A stretch of 64,000 nucleotides of DNA from a bacterium (GTDB lineage: Bacteria; Hinthialibacterota; Hinthialibacteria; OLB16). The translations under genes and the position numbers were made by a program. The notes below the pieces were generated by a model. The model saw only the letters and a list, made by a program, of their open reading frames with translations, searched no databases and was not told the origin of the DNA. The stretch spans positions 1 to 64,000 of the forward strand of contig JAJVIK010000010.1 of assembly GCA_022072055.1 (NCBI GenBank), written 5' to 3'. Below, piece by piece: positions 34,739 through 42,774 of the stretch. Each line of letters begins with the position of its first letter. The stretch's first letter is position 1.

Positions 34739-35894
34739 CTTTCCCGAGTCTCCCCACGCCATCCTCGACCCGGCCATGCGCTGGTTTCCGGCGGATGAGG
34801 CGTTGCGGGACTCCACGATGGAAAAGCTCATGCCACCCCTTGTTCCCCAGCTTCGCAAGAAGGTGAAGCAATGGCGGGACAGCGGGTATGTCGGGGCGAC
34901 CGACACAAGTAAGAGCCTGCTCAACTGGTGGTTCAACACCCCGCATCTACTCCCCTCTCCCTCCGGGAGAGGGGTTGGGGGTGAGGGTCTGGAGGAGTTC
35001 CGGTACTACTTCGCCCAACGCGAGGCGCTGGAAACCGTCATTTTTCTTTATGACGTGGTCCGAGCTCAGGACAAGTTCGACCTCATGCGTTTTGACAGCT
35101 CCGGCGCGGTGTCGGCGGGAATGTTCAATGAGACATGGCGGCGCTTTGTGGTGAAGATGGCGACCGGTTCGGGCAAGACCAAGGTGTTGCGGCTCGTCAG
35201 CGGTTACGACGTGTTGTACCCCAAGGTCAAGGAGTTTGTACGGGAGCAATTGTTTGACCGACCGGTTGATCTTGAAAGCCCAAACACGCTGCGGAACCTC
35301 TCTGAATTGGCTGCAACAAAGACCCTCATCGAGGCTTTCAAGAGGGCGATCAATGCTCTTACCGTGCAGGACCGAGGCGATGCGGAAATCAGGGACACGA
35401 TCAAGTTGCGGTACACTCGCCCCTATGTGGACAAAGATCAGGCCTACCTCGTTCCGAAAAAGAGCGTCTTTAATCGCATCATCGGCGACAGTCATTTTGA
35501 ACTGCTGTTCGCCCGCTTCCTGGAAGATTGTGAAGACGTGGTGGCGCACGCGAAGAATTTCAGGTGGGTGCATTTCAAATTGGATTACGTGAACGCCGAT
35601 GGCGACATCTCGAACTACCAGCCCGATTTCTTCGTCAAGGTCTCGGACAAGGAGATCTTTATCGTCGAAACCAAGGGCCGGGAAGACCTGGACGTTCCCC
35701 TCAAGATGGAACGACTCCGACAATGGTGCGAGGACATCAATCGGGTCCAATCGGCTGTTCGGTATGATTTTGTCTATGTGGACGAAGAGGGCTTCGAGAA
35801 ATATAGGCCCACGTCTTTTCAACAGCTTGTTGAAGGCTTTCGAGAATACAAAGAGATGTGCCGAATAACCAACAATTCGAGGTTCGACCCATGA
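34722..35894 (+). CDS. Internally deleted type III restriction subunit (Res) remnant, in frame
   Basis: From GTG 34722 (GGGAG 8 bases upstream) the 390-residue protein keeps the Res N-terminus through Walker A (MATGSGKTKVL, about 147-156). It then jumps directly to the C-terminal part beginning near SGYDVLYPKVKEF. The DEAD-box, all other helicase motifs and the second RecA domain are missing. The PD-(D/E)xK nuclease survives: YQPDFFVKVSDKEIFIVETKG with E316-x-K318. Intact relatives have about 900-1000 residues. A hairpin repeat (34952-34974) is translated as LPSPSGRGVGGEG. It cannot translocate, but might still cut or bind. Confidence 0.75.
   Translation: MALHPSFPESPHAILDPAMRWFPADEALRDSTMEKLMPPLVPQLRKKVKQWRDSGYVGATDTSKSLLNWWFNTPHLLPSPSGRGVGGEGLEEFRYYFAQREALETVIFLYDVVRAQDKFDLMRFDSSGAVSAGMFNETWRRFVVKMATGSGKTKVLRLVSGYDVLYPKVKEFVREQLFDRPVDLESPNTLRNLSELAATKTLIEAFKRAINALTVQDRGDAEIRDTIKLRYTRPYVDKDQAYLVPKKSVFNRIIGDSHFELLFARFLEDCEDVVAHAKNFRWVHFKLDYVNADGDISNYQPDFFVKVSDKEIFIVETKGREDLDVPLKMERLRQWCEDINRVQSAVRYDFVYVDEEGFEKYRPTSFQQLVEGFREYKEMCRITNNSRFDP
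34952..34974 (+). repeat. Hairpin repeat inside the res remnant
   Basis: CCCCTCTCCC and GGGAGAGGGG are perfect 10-base arms around the loop TCC. The following bases (GTTGGGGGTGAGGGT) complete a widespread intergenic repeat type. Here it is in frame and adds about 14 residues to the Res N-terminal domain. Confidence 0.8.
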
Positions 35895-37651
35895 TCATCC
35901 CCAACCGCGCCGTTCAGATCCTCCTTGGAGTTACCCTGCTCGCGTCCTTCGCCCACGCGCAAGCGGACAAGATTGTCCCTGGCGCGACCTACATCCGCGA
36001 CGCCACCATGACCACCCGGGATGGGGTCATCCTGGTCATGGACATCATCCTCCCCAAGGGCGATGGGCCGTTCCCGGTCATGCTCTGGCGCAACCCCTAC
36101 AACAAGGATGGGGTCACCAACGGCGAGGCGCGCCAGTTTGTGGAGGCCGGTTACGCCGCGGTCTCACAGGACACTCGCGGACGCTTTAAGTCCCAAGGGG
36201 TTTGGGACGCCTTCCGGTATGAACGCAACGACGGCTACGACACCCACGAATGGATCTCGAAACAGCCCTGGTGCAACGGCTCGATCGGAACCGCGGGCGG
36301 CTCCTACCTGGGATTCACTCAATGCATCAGTGGCCCGGAAGCCCATCCCGCGCTCAAGGCGATGGTCCCGGAAGTCCCCTGGGGCAACACCTATCGGGAT
36401 TGTCTGTACTGGGGGGGCGCCTTTCGTTTGCTGCTCGCCACCTTTTGGGGGTCCACTCAACAACTCGCCGATGTCGGCAAACCGATGCCGGACTTCTCGG
36501 ACGGCAAACTCTTCCGCTACCTCCCGCTGCGCACTTGGGACGACTGTATCGGCGAGCCGGTTCCATACCTGCGCGACTGGGTCGCGCATCCCACTCACGA
36601 CGCGTATTGGAGGGACCACGAGGTCGGGGACCGCATCGAGAACCTCCGCTGCGCCGCGCTCTATATCGGCGGCTGGTTCGACATCTTCAATCGCGGGGTC
36701 CTGGAATACTGGTCAGCAGCTCGGACAAGGGCCAAGGACCCCGAGGCGCGCGAGAAACAGTTCCTGATCATGGGTCCCTGGGCGCATGGCGGAACGGTGG
36801 AGGATGGAAAGGTCGGCGACCTGAATTTCGGGCCACAATCCAACCTCAAGAAGACGCGCACGCGGATGGCCTTCCTGGATGAATATGTTCGCGGCATGGA
36901 CACCGGATTCAGCCAGCGCGCCCCGCTTCAGATCTTTGTGATGGGGGCCAATCGCTGGCGGGACGAGCACGAGTGGCCGCTGGCTCGGACTCAATATAAG
37001 AATCTGTACCTTCAGGGCGAGGGTCCCGCGAACACGGCGGAGGGAAGAGGCAAGCTCGATTGGTCGGCGCCGATCGAAGAGGGCCGCACGGACACTTATG
37101 TTTATGATCCCGAGAACCCGGTCCCCACGCATGGCGGCCCCTTGCTGTGGGTGACCGCCGGACCGAGGGATCAGTCCGCCGCCGAAAGACGTCCGGATGT
37201 GCTGGTGTATACGAGCGATGTGCTGACCGAGACCCTGGAGGTCACCGGCCCGGTGAGGTTGGTCTTGCACGCCGCCTCCAGCGCTCGGGACACCGATTGG
37301 ACCGCGAAGTTGCTCGATGTCTTTCCGACCGAGGACGGCAAGGGGGTCCCCTATGGGATCGCCGAAGGGATTCTGCGCGCGCGCTTCCGGGAGTCCGACA
37401 CGAAGACCAGCCTGATCGAGCCGGGCAAGGTGTATGAGTACACGATGGATCTCGGACCGACCAGCAACGCCTTTGTTCCGGGCCACCGAATTCGTCTGGA
37501 GGTCTCAAGCAGCAACTTCCCGCGCTTTGACCGGAACCCCAACACGGGGCACGATTTCGGCGCGGACGCCGAGACGGTCAAGGCCGAACAAACGGTCTAT
37601 CGAGATCGCGCGCGACCCTCGCACTTGGTCTTGCCGGTGATCGGGAATTGA
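35891..37651 (+). CDS. Secreted CocE/NonD-family hydrolase
   Basis: The 586-residue protein has a signal peptide (AVQILLGVTLLASFAHA) and an X-Pro-dipeptidyl-peptidase-type alpha/beta-hydrolase domain. TTRDGVILVMDIILPKG leads in, the nucleophile is in GTAGGSYLGFTQC, and the His region is GPWAHGG. A C-terminal jelly roll (LEVTGPVRLVLHAAS ... GHRIRLEVSSSNFPRFDRNPNTG) is typical. Family members are acyl esterases or peptidases. The ATG overlaps the res stop (ATGA), which links it oddly to the R-M remnant. RHS-derived sequence begins right after its stop. Confidence 0.87.
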   Translation: MIIPNRAVQILLGVTLLASFAHAQADKIVPGATYIRDATMTTRDGVILVMDIILPKGDGPFPVMLWRNPYNKDGVTNGEARQFVEAGYAAVSQDTRGRFKSQGVWDAFRYERNDGYDTHEWISKQPWCNGSIGTAGGSYLGFTQCISGPEAHPALKAMVPEVPWGNTYRDCLYWGGAFRLLLATFWGSTQQLADVGKPMPDFSDGKLFRYLPLRTWDDCIGEPVPYLRDWVAHPTHDAYWRDHEVGDRIENLRCAALYIGGWFDIFNRGVLEYWSAARTRAKDPEAREKQFLIMGPWAHGGTVEDGKVGDLNFGPQSNLKKTRTRMAFLDEYVRGMDTGFSQRAPLQIFVMGANRWRDEHEWPLARTQYKNLYLQGEGPANTAEGRGKLDWSAPIEEGRTDTYVYDPENPVPTHGGPLLWVTAGPRDQSAAERRPDVLVYTSDVLTETLEVTGPVRLVLHAASSARDTDWTAKLLDVFPTEDGKGVPYGIAEGILRARFRESDTKTSLIEPGKVYEYTMDLGPTSNAFVPGHRIRLEVSSSNFPRFDRNPNTGHDFGADAETVKAEQTVYRDRARPSHLVLPVIGN

Positions 37652-37672
37652 AGGGGGGCGCACGGTCCCCTG

Positions 37673-37871
37673 GAACGACCCGATGCTCAGTTCGTTCCCC
37701 CAGGCGTCCTGGCTGAAGGCGTACTCCTCGCCCCCCTCGTCGTTCAACACCACGTACAGGTTCCCCACCGCGTCGTACACATACACATAATCGTAGGTCG
37801 CGTTGGGGGTGGCGTCGTTGTCGGTGTGGCGATAGGCGCGTTTGCCCAGCAGGTTGCCCACCAGCCCCGGC
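37673..37871 (-). repeat. 199-base direct repeat, copy 1 (RHS)
   Basis: Same length as 39048-39246 and identical except for two bases by eye (ACCACG versus AGCAGG). It encodes the YVYVYDAVGNLY ... GNELSIGSF part of RHS. The near identity implies a recent duplication or gene conversion. Confidence 0.88.
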
Positions 37872-37945
37872 CTGAACCCAAACCGCTGGCGCGTGATTCC
37901 TATCTCGCGCCGGGGGAAATGGAGATGAGAATCGCCGGGCGCCTT

Positions 37946-37969
37946 GTGCCGAGAACGGATTCTCGGCAC
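37946..37969. repeat. Perfect palindrome within the RHS fragment
   Basis: GTGCCGAGAA and TTCTCGGCAC are perfect 10-base arms around CGGA. It lies in a segment that interrupts RHS homology, so it may belong to a small inserted element. Confidence 0.75.
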
Positions 37970-38060
37970 AGCCTGAGGGTCGTTGGCGTCAAACGCCCCG
38001 CCTGCGGTGTCGTAGCGCTCGTCCACGCGCAGCGTTCCACGTGTGGGCGCGAACTCCACG

Positions 38061-38510
38061 CTAATCACGCATCGCCTCCAACTGAATGACAACGTCTTTC
38101 AAACGTTGTGAGATATCCGACGTCCACTCCCCATGGCTTTCTAGAGATCGATAATACTGGAGCATAGTATTGATAAAGTAATTCCTAATGCGGCCCTTTC
38201 CAAGACGATGGGTGACATAATCAAGCAAATCAATTTCATACAGTGGATAATTGGACAAGGCTCCAACTAACCAAACACCAGCCAAGAAGACACCCTTTTC
38301 CTTGTCTCGTCTATACAAACCTATCATCTTATCATCCACCGAACTGTCTTTGCTCAAAGCGTCGATACCGTTCTTAATGGTTGTTCTCATATCCCAGCGC
38401 ATAAAGGCCAGGGCAAAACACAACCCCCCTGATTTCAACATTCTGCGGTTCCTTCTTTCTTGTGTTACCCCCTTCGGAACTGCTCGTGCTGATAGGTTGG
38501 AGACGCTCAT
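38061..38510 (-). CDS. Possible RHS immunity protein
   Basis: The 149-residue protein from ATG 38510 is not recognised. It lies 21 bases downstream of the truncated RHS gene, on the same strand, where immunity genes for RHS toxin tips normally sit. It is clearly AT-richer than its neighbours, a usual sign of a recently acquired tip/immunity cassette. The sequence is mostly helical with aromatic residues (YYRSLESHGEWTSDISQRL). The start could also be a later Met (38441 or 38402). Confidence 0.5.
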   Translation of the reverse strand: MSVSNLSARAVPKGVTQERRNRRMLKSGGLCFALAFMRWDMRTTIKNGIDALSKDSSVDDKMIGLYRRDKEKGVFLAGVWLVGALSNYPLYEIDLLDYVTHRLGKGRIRNYFINTMLQYYRSLESHGEWTSDISQRLKDVVIQLEAMRD

Positions 38511-38531
38511 GTGACGCAATGCATGACTCAA

Positions 38532-39615
38532 CTACGCCCCATTCCGGTTACAGCACCTCAGATGGGGCGGGAGTAACATCTCCATCATCGATGGTGTGAT
38601 GACAAAAATCGGAAAAAAGCCCCCTCCGCCTCCTTCTATCGGTCGCGAGACTGGAGGAGGAACTCCTGGAGGAGGTAGATCAATGGAGCCACCACCACCT
38701 CCTTCGCCCATGCACACCATCATACACTCTGCAAATATTGCACCGGGCGAGCGGGAGTCGTTGCACACAAACTTCTTAACAGTAGACCACACCGCACACA
38801 ATCCAGTACACAATCCCTCCTGGGTAAGACGTCCATCAGGATCATAACCATTTGGGGGAGAGTTACGAACAGACACATATTGCTGTTCGACTTGAACTGG
38901 AAGCGGAGTGCGCGACACCCACCTCCCCACTCCGCTCTCATACCACCGGTGATGGAAGAAATAGAGGCCCGTGAACGGGTCGATCCATTTCCCGGTCTGG
39001 TGTTCGCTCACCCCGTAGGTCCGCGCGCTGCTCCAGGCGGTGCCGTAGAACGACCCGATGCTCAGTTCGTTCCCCCAGGCGTCCTGGCTGAAGGCGTACT
39101 CCTCGCCCCCCTCGTCGTTCAACAGCAGGTACAGGTTCCCCACCGCGTCGTACACATACACATAATCGTAGGTCGCGTTGGGGGTGGCGTCGTTGTCGGT
39201 GTGGCGATAGGCGCGTTTGCCCAGCAGGTTGCCCACCAGCCCCGGCGAATGCGTGTTCACCTCCAGCGTCCTCCAGGGGTCGTTGGCGTCAATCGAGCCG
39301 CCCCCGGTGTCATAGCGCTCGTCCACGCGCAAGAGGTTGAGGCCGTCGTACTCGTAGCGCTTCCAGGAGGTGATCGTGGTGGAGACCGTCGGGCTGTACT
39401 CGATCCGGTCGGAGAGCGCGCTGTCGCACGACAGGCAGTAGCGGTACTCGACCTTGCCCGCGTAGGTGTCGGAGGTCCCGGTGAACTTCTCCGCCTTGGT
39501 CATCTGATCCCTCGGATTCCAGGAATACACCCACTTCTCCTGCTTCACGCTCGCACTGTTCTGCTTCTCGGCGATGGTCAGGTTGCCGTTGTCGTCGTAA
39601 GTGTACAACCACTAA
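38532..39615 (-). pseudogene. 5'-truncated RHS repeat-associated core protein with variable C-terminus
   Basis: The frame starts abruptly in an RHS repeat (YTYDDNGNLT) at the IS border. It runs through the core (WIDPFTGLYFFHHRWYESGVGRWVSRTPL ... GYDPDGRL) to a distinct tip of about 105 residues that is Gly-, Pro- and Cys-rich. RHS proteins form shells around a secreted toxin tip. Here the tip has no recognised catalytic motif. The N-terminal thousand or more residues of a normal RHS protein are absent, and no continuation was found beyond the IS, so it is almost certainly nonfunctional. Confidence 0.82.
39048..39246 (-). repeat. 199-base direct repeat, copy 2 (RHS)
   Basis: This is the partner of 37673-37871 and lies within the larger RHS fragment in frame. 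The two are 1,375 bases apart in the same orientation. Recombination between them would delete the tip and the candidate immunity gene. Confidence 0.88.
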
Positions 39616-39628
39616 GCCACAATGGGAA

Positions 39629-41274
39629 GTATACGCATTGCCTCACCTAAAAAGTATCTGAAACCGATTCGTTGCCTCAAAAGAAAAAGTATTTGAACGT
39701 GGCCCCTGGGAAAGGGGGGGTCAGGATGAAGATTGCGATGAGTGAGAGGCGGATATTGGTGAAGAATCATGCGCGGGAGTACCAGGGGGCTAGGAAGAGG
39801 GAAAAGGGTCGGATCCTGGATCTGCTTGTGTGTGCGACGGGTTACAAGCGGGGGTATGCGGCGCGTCTGCTGCGAAGCCATGGACGGCAGATCCAGGTGA
39901 GGCCTGGGGTTGTGGCGCGAGTGGATGCGGGGTTGAAGGAGAAGCGGGGACGTGGACGTGAGTACGGGGTGGAGGTGGTGGAGGCGTTAAAGCGGATGTG
40001 GGAGTGCCTGGACTATATGTGTGGGAAACGGTTGCGAGGGGCGATCCCGGTGGCGTTGGAATCGCTGGAGCGGCACGGGGAGTTGGAAGTGAGCGCGGAG
40101 GTGCGGAGGAAGTTGTTGAAGATCAGCGGAGCGACGATCGACCGGCTATTGCGAAGGGAGCGGGAGCGAATCGCGCTGAAGCATCGTGGGGGGACGAAGC
40201 CGGGGACGCTGTTGAAATCGCAGATTCCGGTGCGGACGTTCGCGGAGTGGGACGAGTGTCAGGTGGGGTTCGTGGAGATCGACCTGGTGGGTCATGATGG
40301 AGGTTCGAGCCAGGGGGAGTATGCGCAGACGCTGGATGTGACGGATGTTCACACGGGGTGGTCGGAGCAGCGGGCGGTGCTGTGCAAGGCGCAGCGCTGG
40401 GTGTTCGAGGCGTTGCGGGAGGTGCGCGCGCGTCTCCCGTTTCCGCTGTTGGGGATTGATTCGGACAATGGAGGGGAGTTCATCAACCAGGCGCTGTTAA
40501 CCTATTGCCGGGAGGAGAAGATCACGTTCACGCGCGCGCGGGCGGAGCGGAAGAACGACACCTGTTACGTGGAGCAGAAGAACTACTCGATTGTGCGGCG
40601 GGGGGTGGGTTACGGGAGGTATGTGGGGTCGGCGGCGGTGGCGGAACTGAACCGGCTGTATGGGTTGTTGCGGCTGCGGACGAACTTCTTCCTGCCCTCG
40701 ATGAAACTGATCGAGAAACGGCGTTGCGGCAGCCGGGTGCACAAGCGCTATGATGAACCGCGGACCCCCTGCCGGCGCATCCTGGAGTCGGAGAGTGTGT
40801 CGGAGGCGGTCAAACGGGGATTGCGTCGTCAACTTCGAGGCCTGAATCTGATGGAATTGGACCGCGCGATCCGTGAGAGTCAATCTCGCTTGGAGAAGCA
40901 CGTCCGTCCGGTCCGAATGGGGCGGCCCCCCGACCAGCGCTCGGTCCCAGCAGAGGATGCGGAAGCTCGCCAGCTCGAGGGAGCCCAGAATGAGTTTTTT
41001 GAGGGATGGGCGAATGCTCGGGTATGTCCCCCGAAAAACGGAAAGGCGGGAAAGCACCTCCCGCCCTTCAAGCGACATACCGTCGCACCCGCCCCAGATT
41101 ATCCCTTGGCCGGTTGCTCTCCAGCAGAGCCGACCTCCGTTTCATCTGGTAAGCGGAACTCTAACAGAGATTCTTCCAAAACCCCATAGAAAGGAGGAAA
41201 GTTTCAGATACTTTTTTCGTGAGGCAACGAATCACCCCTTCGAATCCTTTTTTTTGTGAGGCAACGGGGTATAC
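39629..41274 (+). mobile_element. Insertion sequence with rve-type DDE transposase
   Basis: Both ends carry paired boxes. GATTCGTTGCCTCA at 39666-39679 is matched inverted at 41220-41233. An outer TTGCCTCAC at 39638-39646 is matched inverted at 41256-41264. AAAAAGTATCTGAAAC also occurs at the left (39649-39664) and inverted at the right (from 41201). GTATAC lies at both borders (39629, 41269). The element is about 1.6 kb with one gene and sits at the broken 5' end of the RHS gene. No clear target duplication is visible. Confidence 0.8.
39726..41189 (+). CDS. Transposase with integrase catalytic core (ISNCY-like)
   Basis: The 487-residue protein has an N-terminal helix-turn-helix region (GYKRGYAARLLRSHG) and an rve catalytic core. 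DDE residues are in FVEIDLVGHDGG, LLGIDSDNGGEF and RKNDTCYVEQKNYSIVRR. ATG 39726 has a GGGGGGTCAGG ribosome site; the TTG at 39672 lies inside a terminal box. About 60 extra residues after QSRLEKHVRP look like read-through toward the right end. All catalytic residues are present, so it may be active. Confidence 0.85.
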   Translation: MKIAMSERRILVKNHAREYQGARKREKGRILDLLVCATGYKRGYAARLLRSHGRQIQVRPGVVARVDAGLKEKRGRGREYGVEVVEALKRMWECLDYMCGKRLRGAIPVALESLERHGELEVSAEVRRKLLKISGATIDRLLRRERERIALKHRGGTKPGTLLKSQIPVRTFAEWDECQVGFVEIDLVGHDGGSSQGEYAQTLDVTDVHTGWSEQRAVLCKAQRWVFEALREVRARLPFPLLGIDSDNGGEFINQALLTYCREEKITFTRARAERKNDTCYVEQKNYSIVRRGVGYGRYVGSAAVAELNRLYGLLRLRTNFFLPSMKLIEKRRCGSRVHKRYDEPRTPCRRILESESVSEAVKRGLRRQLRGLNLMELDRAIRESQSRLEKHVRPVRMGRPPDQRSVPAEDAEARQLEGAQNEFFEGWANARVCPPKNGKAGKHLPPFKRHTVAPAPDYPLAGCSPAEPTSVSSGKRNSNRDSSKTP

Positions 41275-41321
41275 GGAGGAATGCGAGCCGTCCCGACTTC
41301 CTGAAGGAGACAGGAACCGTG

Positions 41322-41350
41322 TTGACATCCGGAATGGGACCTGGTAGCGT
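41322..41350 (+). promoter_or_regulatory. Sigma-70-type promoter
   Basis: TTGACA (41322-41327), a 17-base spacer and TAGCGT (41345-41350) lie just ahead of the lipoprotein gene at 41371. The -35 is consensus, the -10 weak. The expected leader is only about 15 bases. Confidence 0.45.
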
Positions 41351-41370
41351 ATCTAAACTCATTGAGATCG

Positions 41371-41859
41371 ATGATGTTAGACTGTCTTAGCTCACGTATT
41401 CTCAAGGTCTGGGCTTGGCTGCCCGTGGGAATCCTCCTCGGCTGTTCCTCCGCCCCTGTTCAAGTCTCGCGAAATTTCTCCGAACGGGTCCAATCCACCC
41501 CCGAAATCGAGGCGGAACGTGAGAAGGACGCCCACCTTGCGGGAGAACCTTGTTGGAGGCGGGTGGTCTATCGGGGCAAGGTTTGCCGGGAGCGGGACGG
41601 GGATGGGCCGATTCCAGGGGCTACGGTCTCGATCTGCGAGGGGATGGAGCTGGTCTCCTCGACCATGACCGGGCCGGACGGTTCGTTTGAACTCTCCTGC
41701 GACCTCTATGGCGCGCCAGCGTTGGTCGAGGACGACCGCGAGGAGTGGCGCCCCGAAAACTACTACTTCATTGCCGCGGCGAAAGGGACCGGGGACCCGG
41801 AAAAACAGCCGTTGTCCTCGATCAGCTGGAGGAAGCCGCTGATTCTGGCCCTGCGCTAG
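41371..41859 (+). CDS. Lipoprotein with carboxypeptidase-regulatory-like domain
   Basis: The 162-residue protein has a signal ending in GILLGCSS, a lipobox. The rest forms a small beta-sandwich: VYRGKVCRERDGDGPIPGATVSI and TMTGPDGSFELSC are the typical strands of CarboxypepD_reg-like domains, which often decorate outer-membrane proteins. ATG 41371 or 41374 is likely; the TTG at 41362 is less so. Its end overlaps the convergent nusB by 38 bases. Confidence 0.65.
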   Translation: MMLDCLSSRILKVWAWLPVGILLGCSSAPVQVSRNFSERVQSTPEIEAEREKDAHLAGEPCWRRVVYRGKVCRERDGDGPIPGATVSICEGMELVSSTMTGPDGSFELSCDLYGAPALVEDDREEWRPENYYFIAAAKGTGDPEKQPLSSISWRKPLILALR

Positions 41860-42271
41860 CGGTTCCCTCCAGTCGCTCCTTCCCAAGACGGTCAAGGATT
41901 CCGTTGATCAGCTTCCAGGCCTCCTCATCCCCGAAGCGCCGGGCCAAGTCCACCGCCTCGTTCAAGATCACATGCGCGGGGATATCCGGTCGATAGTTGA
42001 GCTCGTAGAGGCCGATACGGAGAATATTGCGTTCGACCGGATGGATGCGCTCCAGGCGCCAGTGCTCCAGCGCGGAGTCGATGGCGGTGTCGAGCTGCGC
42101 GCGCGTTGTCGCCACGCCGTTCACGATCTCCAGGGCGAAGTCCTTGACCTCCTGAGGAGCGCGCGGCGCGGCGGAGTTGAGGATCTCGACCAGGCCGCCG
42201 GGTTCGGGGAACTCGAGGGCATACAAGGTTTGAAGGGCGAGCCTGCGCCCCTGGGAACGGAGTGCCGACAT
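41822..42271 (-). CDS. nusB: Transcription antitermination factor NusB
   Basis: The 149-residue helical RNA-binding protein begins SALRSQGRRLALQTLYALE. It contains LERIHPVERNILRIGLYEL and IPAHVILNEAVDLARRFGDEEAWKLINGILD, the standard NusB blocks. With NusE (S10) it binds boxA in rRNA leaders. It follows ribH by ten bases, the ribBA-ribH-nusB order common in bacteria. The C-terminal tail is Ala/Ser-rich. Confidence 0.95.
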   Translation of the reverse strand: MSALRSQGRRLALQTLYALEFPEPGGLVEILNSAAPRAPQEVKDFALEIVNGVATTRAQLDTAIDSALEHWRLERIHPVERNILRIGLYELNYRPDIPAHVILNEAVDLARRFGDEEAWKLINGILDRLGKERLEGTASAGPESAASSS

Positions 42272-42281
42272 CAGCGTGACG

Positions 42282-42761
42282 CTACTTCTTCGAGAATGGG
42301 GGCTGGTCGAGGAGATTGGCCATTTCGATGGCGGTCATCGCGGCCTCGAAGCCCTTGTTCCCCTGCTTGCTTCCGGCGCGTTCGATGGCCTGTTCGAGGT
42401 TGTGCACCGCGAGAACGGCGTTGACCACTGGGACACCGCTTTCCAGCGCCACTTGGGCCATCCCCTTGGCGGCCTCCCCGGCCACATGGTCGTAGTGATC
42501 GGTCCCGCCGCGGATCACGCACCCGATGCCGACAAGGACGGAAAACTCCCCGGTGGCGGCCAGACGCTTGAGGGTGACCGGAATCTCCCAGGACCCGGGC
42601 ACCCAGGCCACCGCGAGACGATCCTCGCTGACACCATGACGGCGAAATCCATCGAGAGCCCCATTGAGGAGACGCTCGGTGATGAAATGGTTGAAGCGCG
42701 AGACCACAATCCCGAAGCGGGCCTTCTTGGGGGGGGTCAGTTGACCTTCAAGCACAGTCAT
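42282..42761 (-). CDS. ribH: 6,7-dimethyl-8-ribityllumazine synthase
   Basis: The enzyme joins the ribityl-uracil and dihydroxybutanone phosphate in riboflavin synthesis. Visible blocks are IVVSRFNHFITERLLNGAL, VPGSWEIPVTLKRLA, GCVIRGGTDHYDHVAGEAAKG and PVVNAVLAVHNLEQAIERAG. Canonical His in GxTxH is present. ATG 42761 is preferred because AAGG lies 9 bases upstream; ATG 42770 overlaps that ribosome site. It sits between ribBA and nusB. Confidence 0.95.
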   Translation of the reverse strand: MTVLEGQLTPPKKARFGIVVSRFNHFITERLLNGALDGFRRHGVSEDRLAVAWVPGSWEIPVTLKRLAATGEFSVLVGIGCVIRGGTDHYDHVAGEAAKGMAQVALESGVPVVNAVLAVHNLEQAIERAGSKQGNKGFEAAMTAIEMANLLDQPPFSKK

Positions 42762-42774
42762 TCGATTCATCCTT

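Larger units (their letters stand above)
37660..38057 (-). pseudogene. RHS-repeat protein fragment
   Basis: On the minus strand this stretch encodes RHS core pieces: LRVDERYDTAGG, then GLVGNLLGKRAYRHTDNDATPN and DAVGNLYVVLNDEGGEEYAFSQDAWGNELSIGSF. It has neither start nor end, and its frame runs on into antisense of the CocE gene. Between the pieces lies foreign sequence with a perfect palindrome (37946-37969). It is a partial duplicate of the larger RHS copy downstream. Confidence 0.8.

Noticed and set aside
32376-37651. Integrated element with att sites at tRNA-Leu
   Set aside because: I looked for a repeat of the tRNA 3' end downstream and did not see one, and no integrase gene lies nearby.
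41275-41370. Continuation of the RHS gene on the far side of the IS
   Set aside because: Translation of this stretch shows no YD or RHS repeats; the 5' part of the RHS gene is not there.
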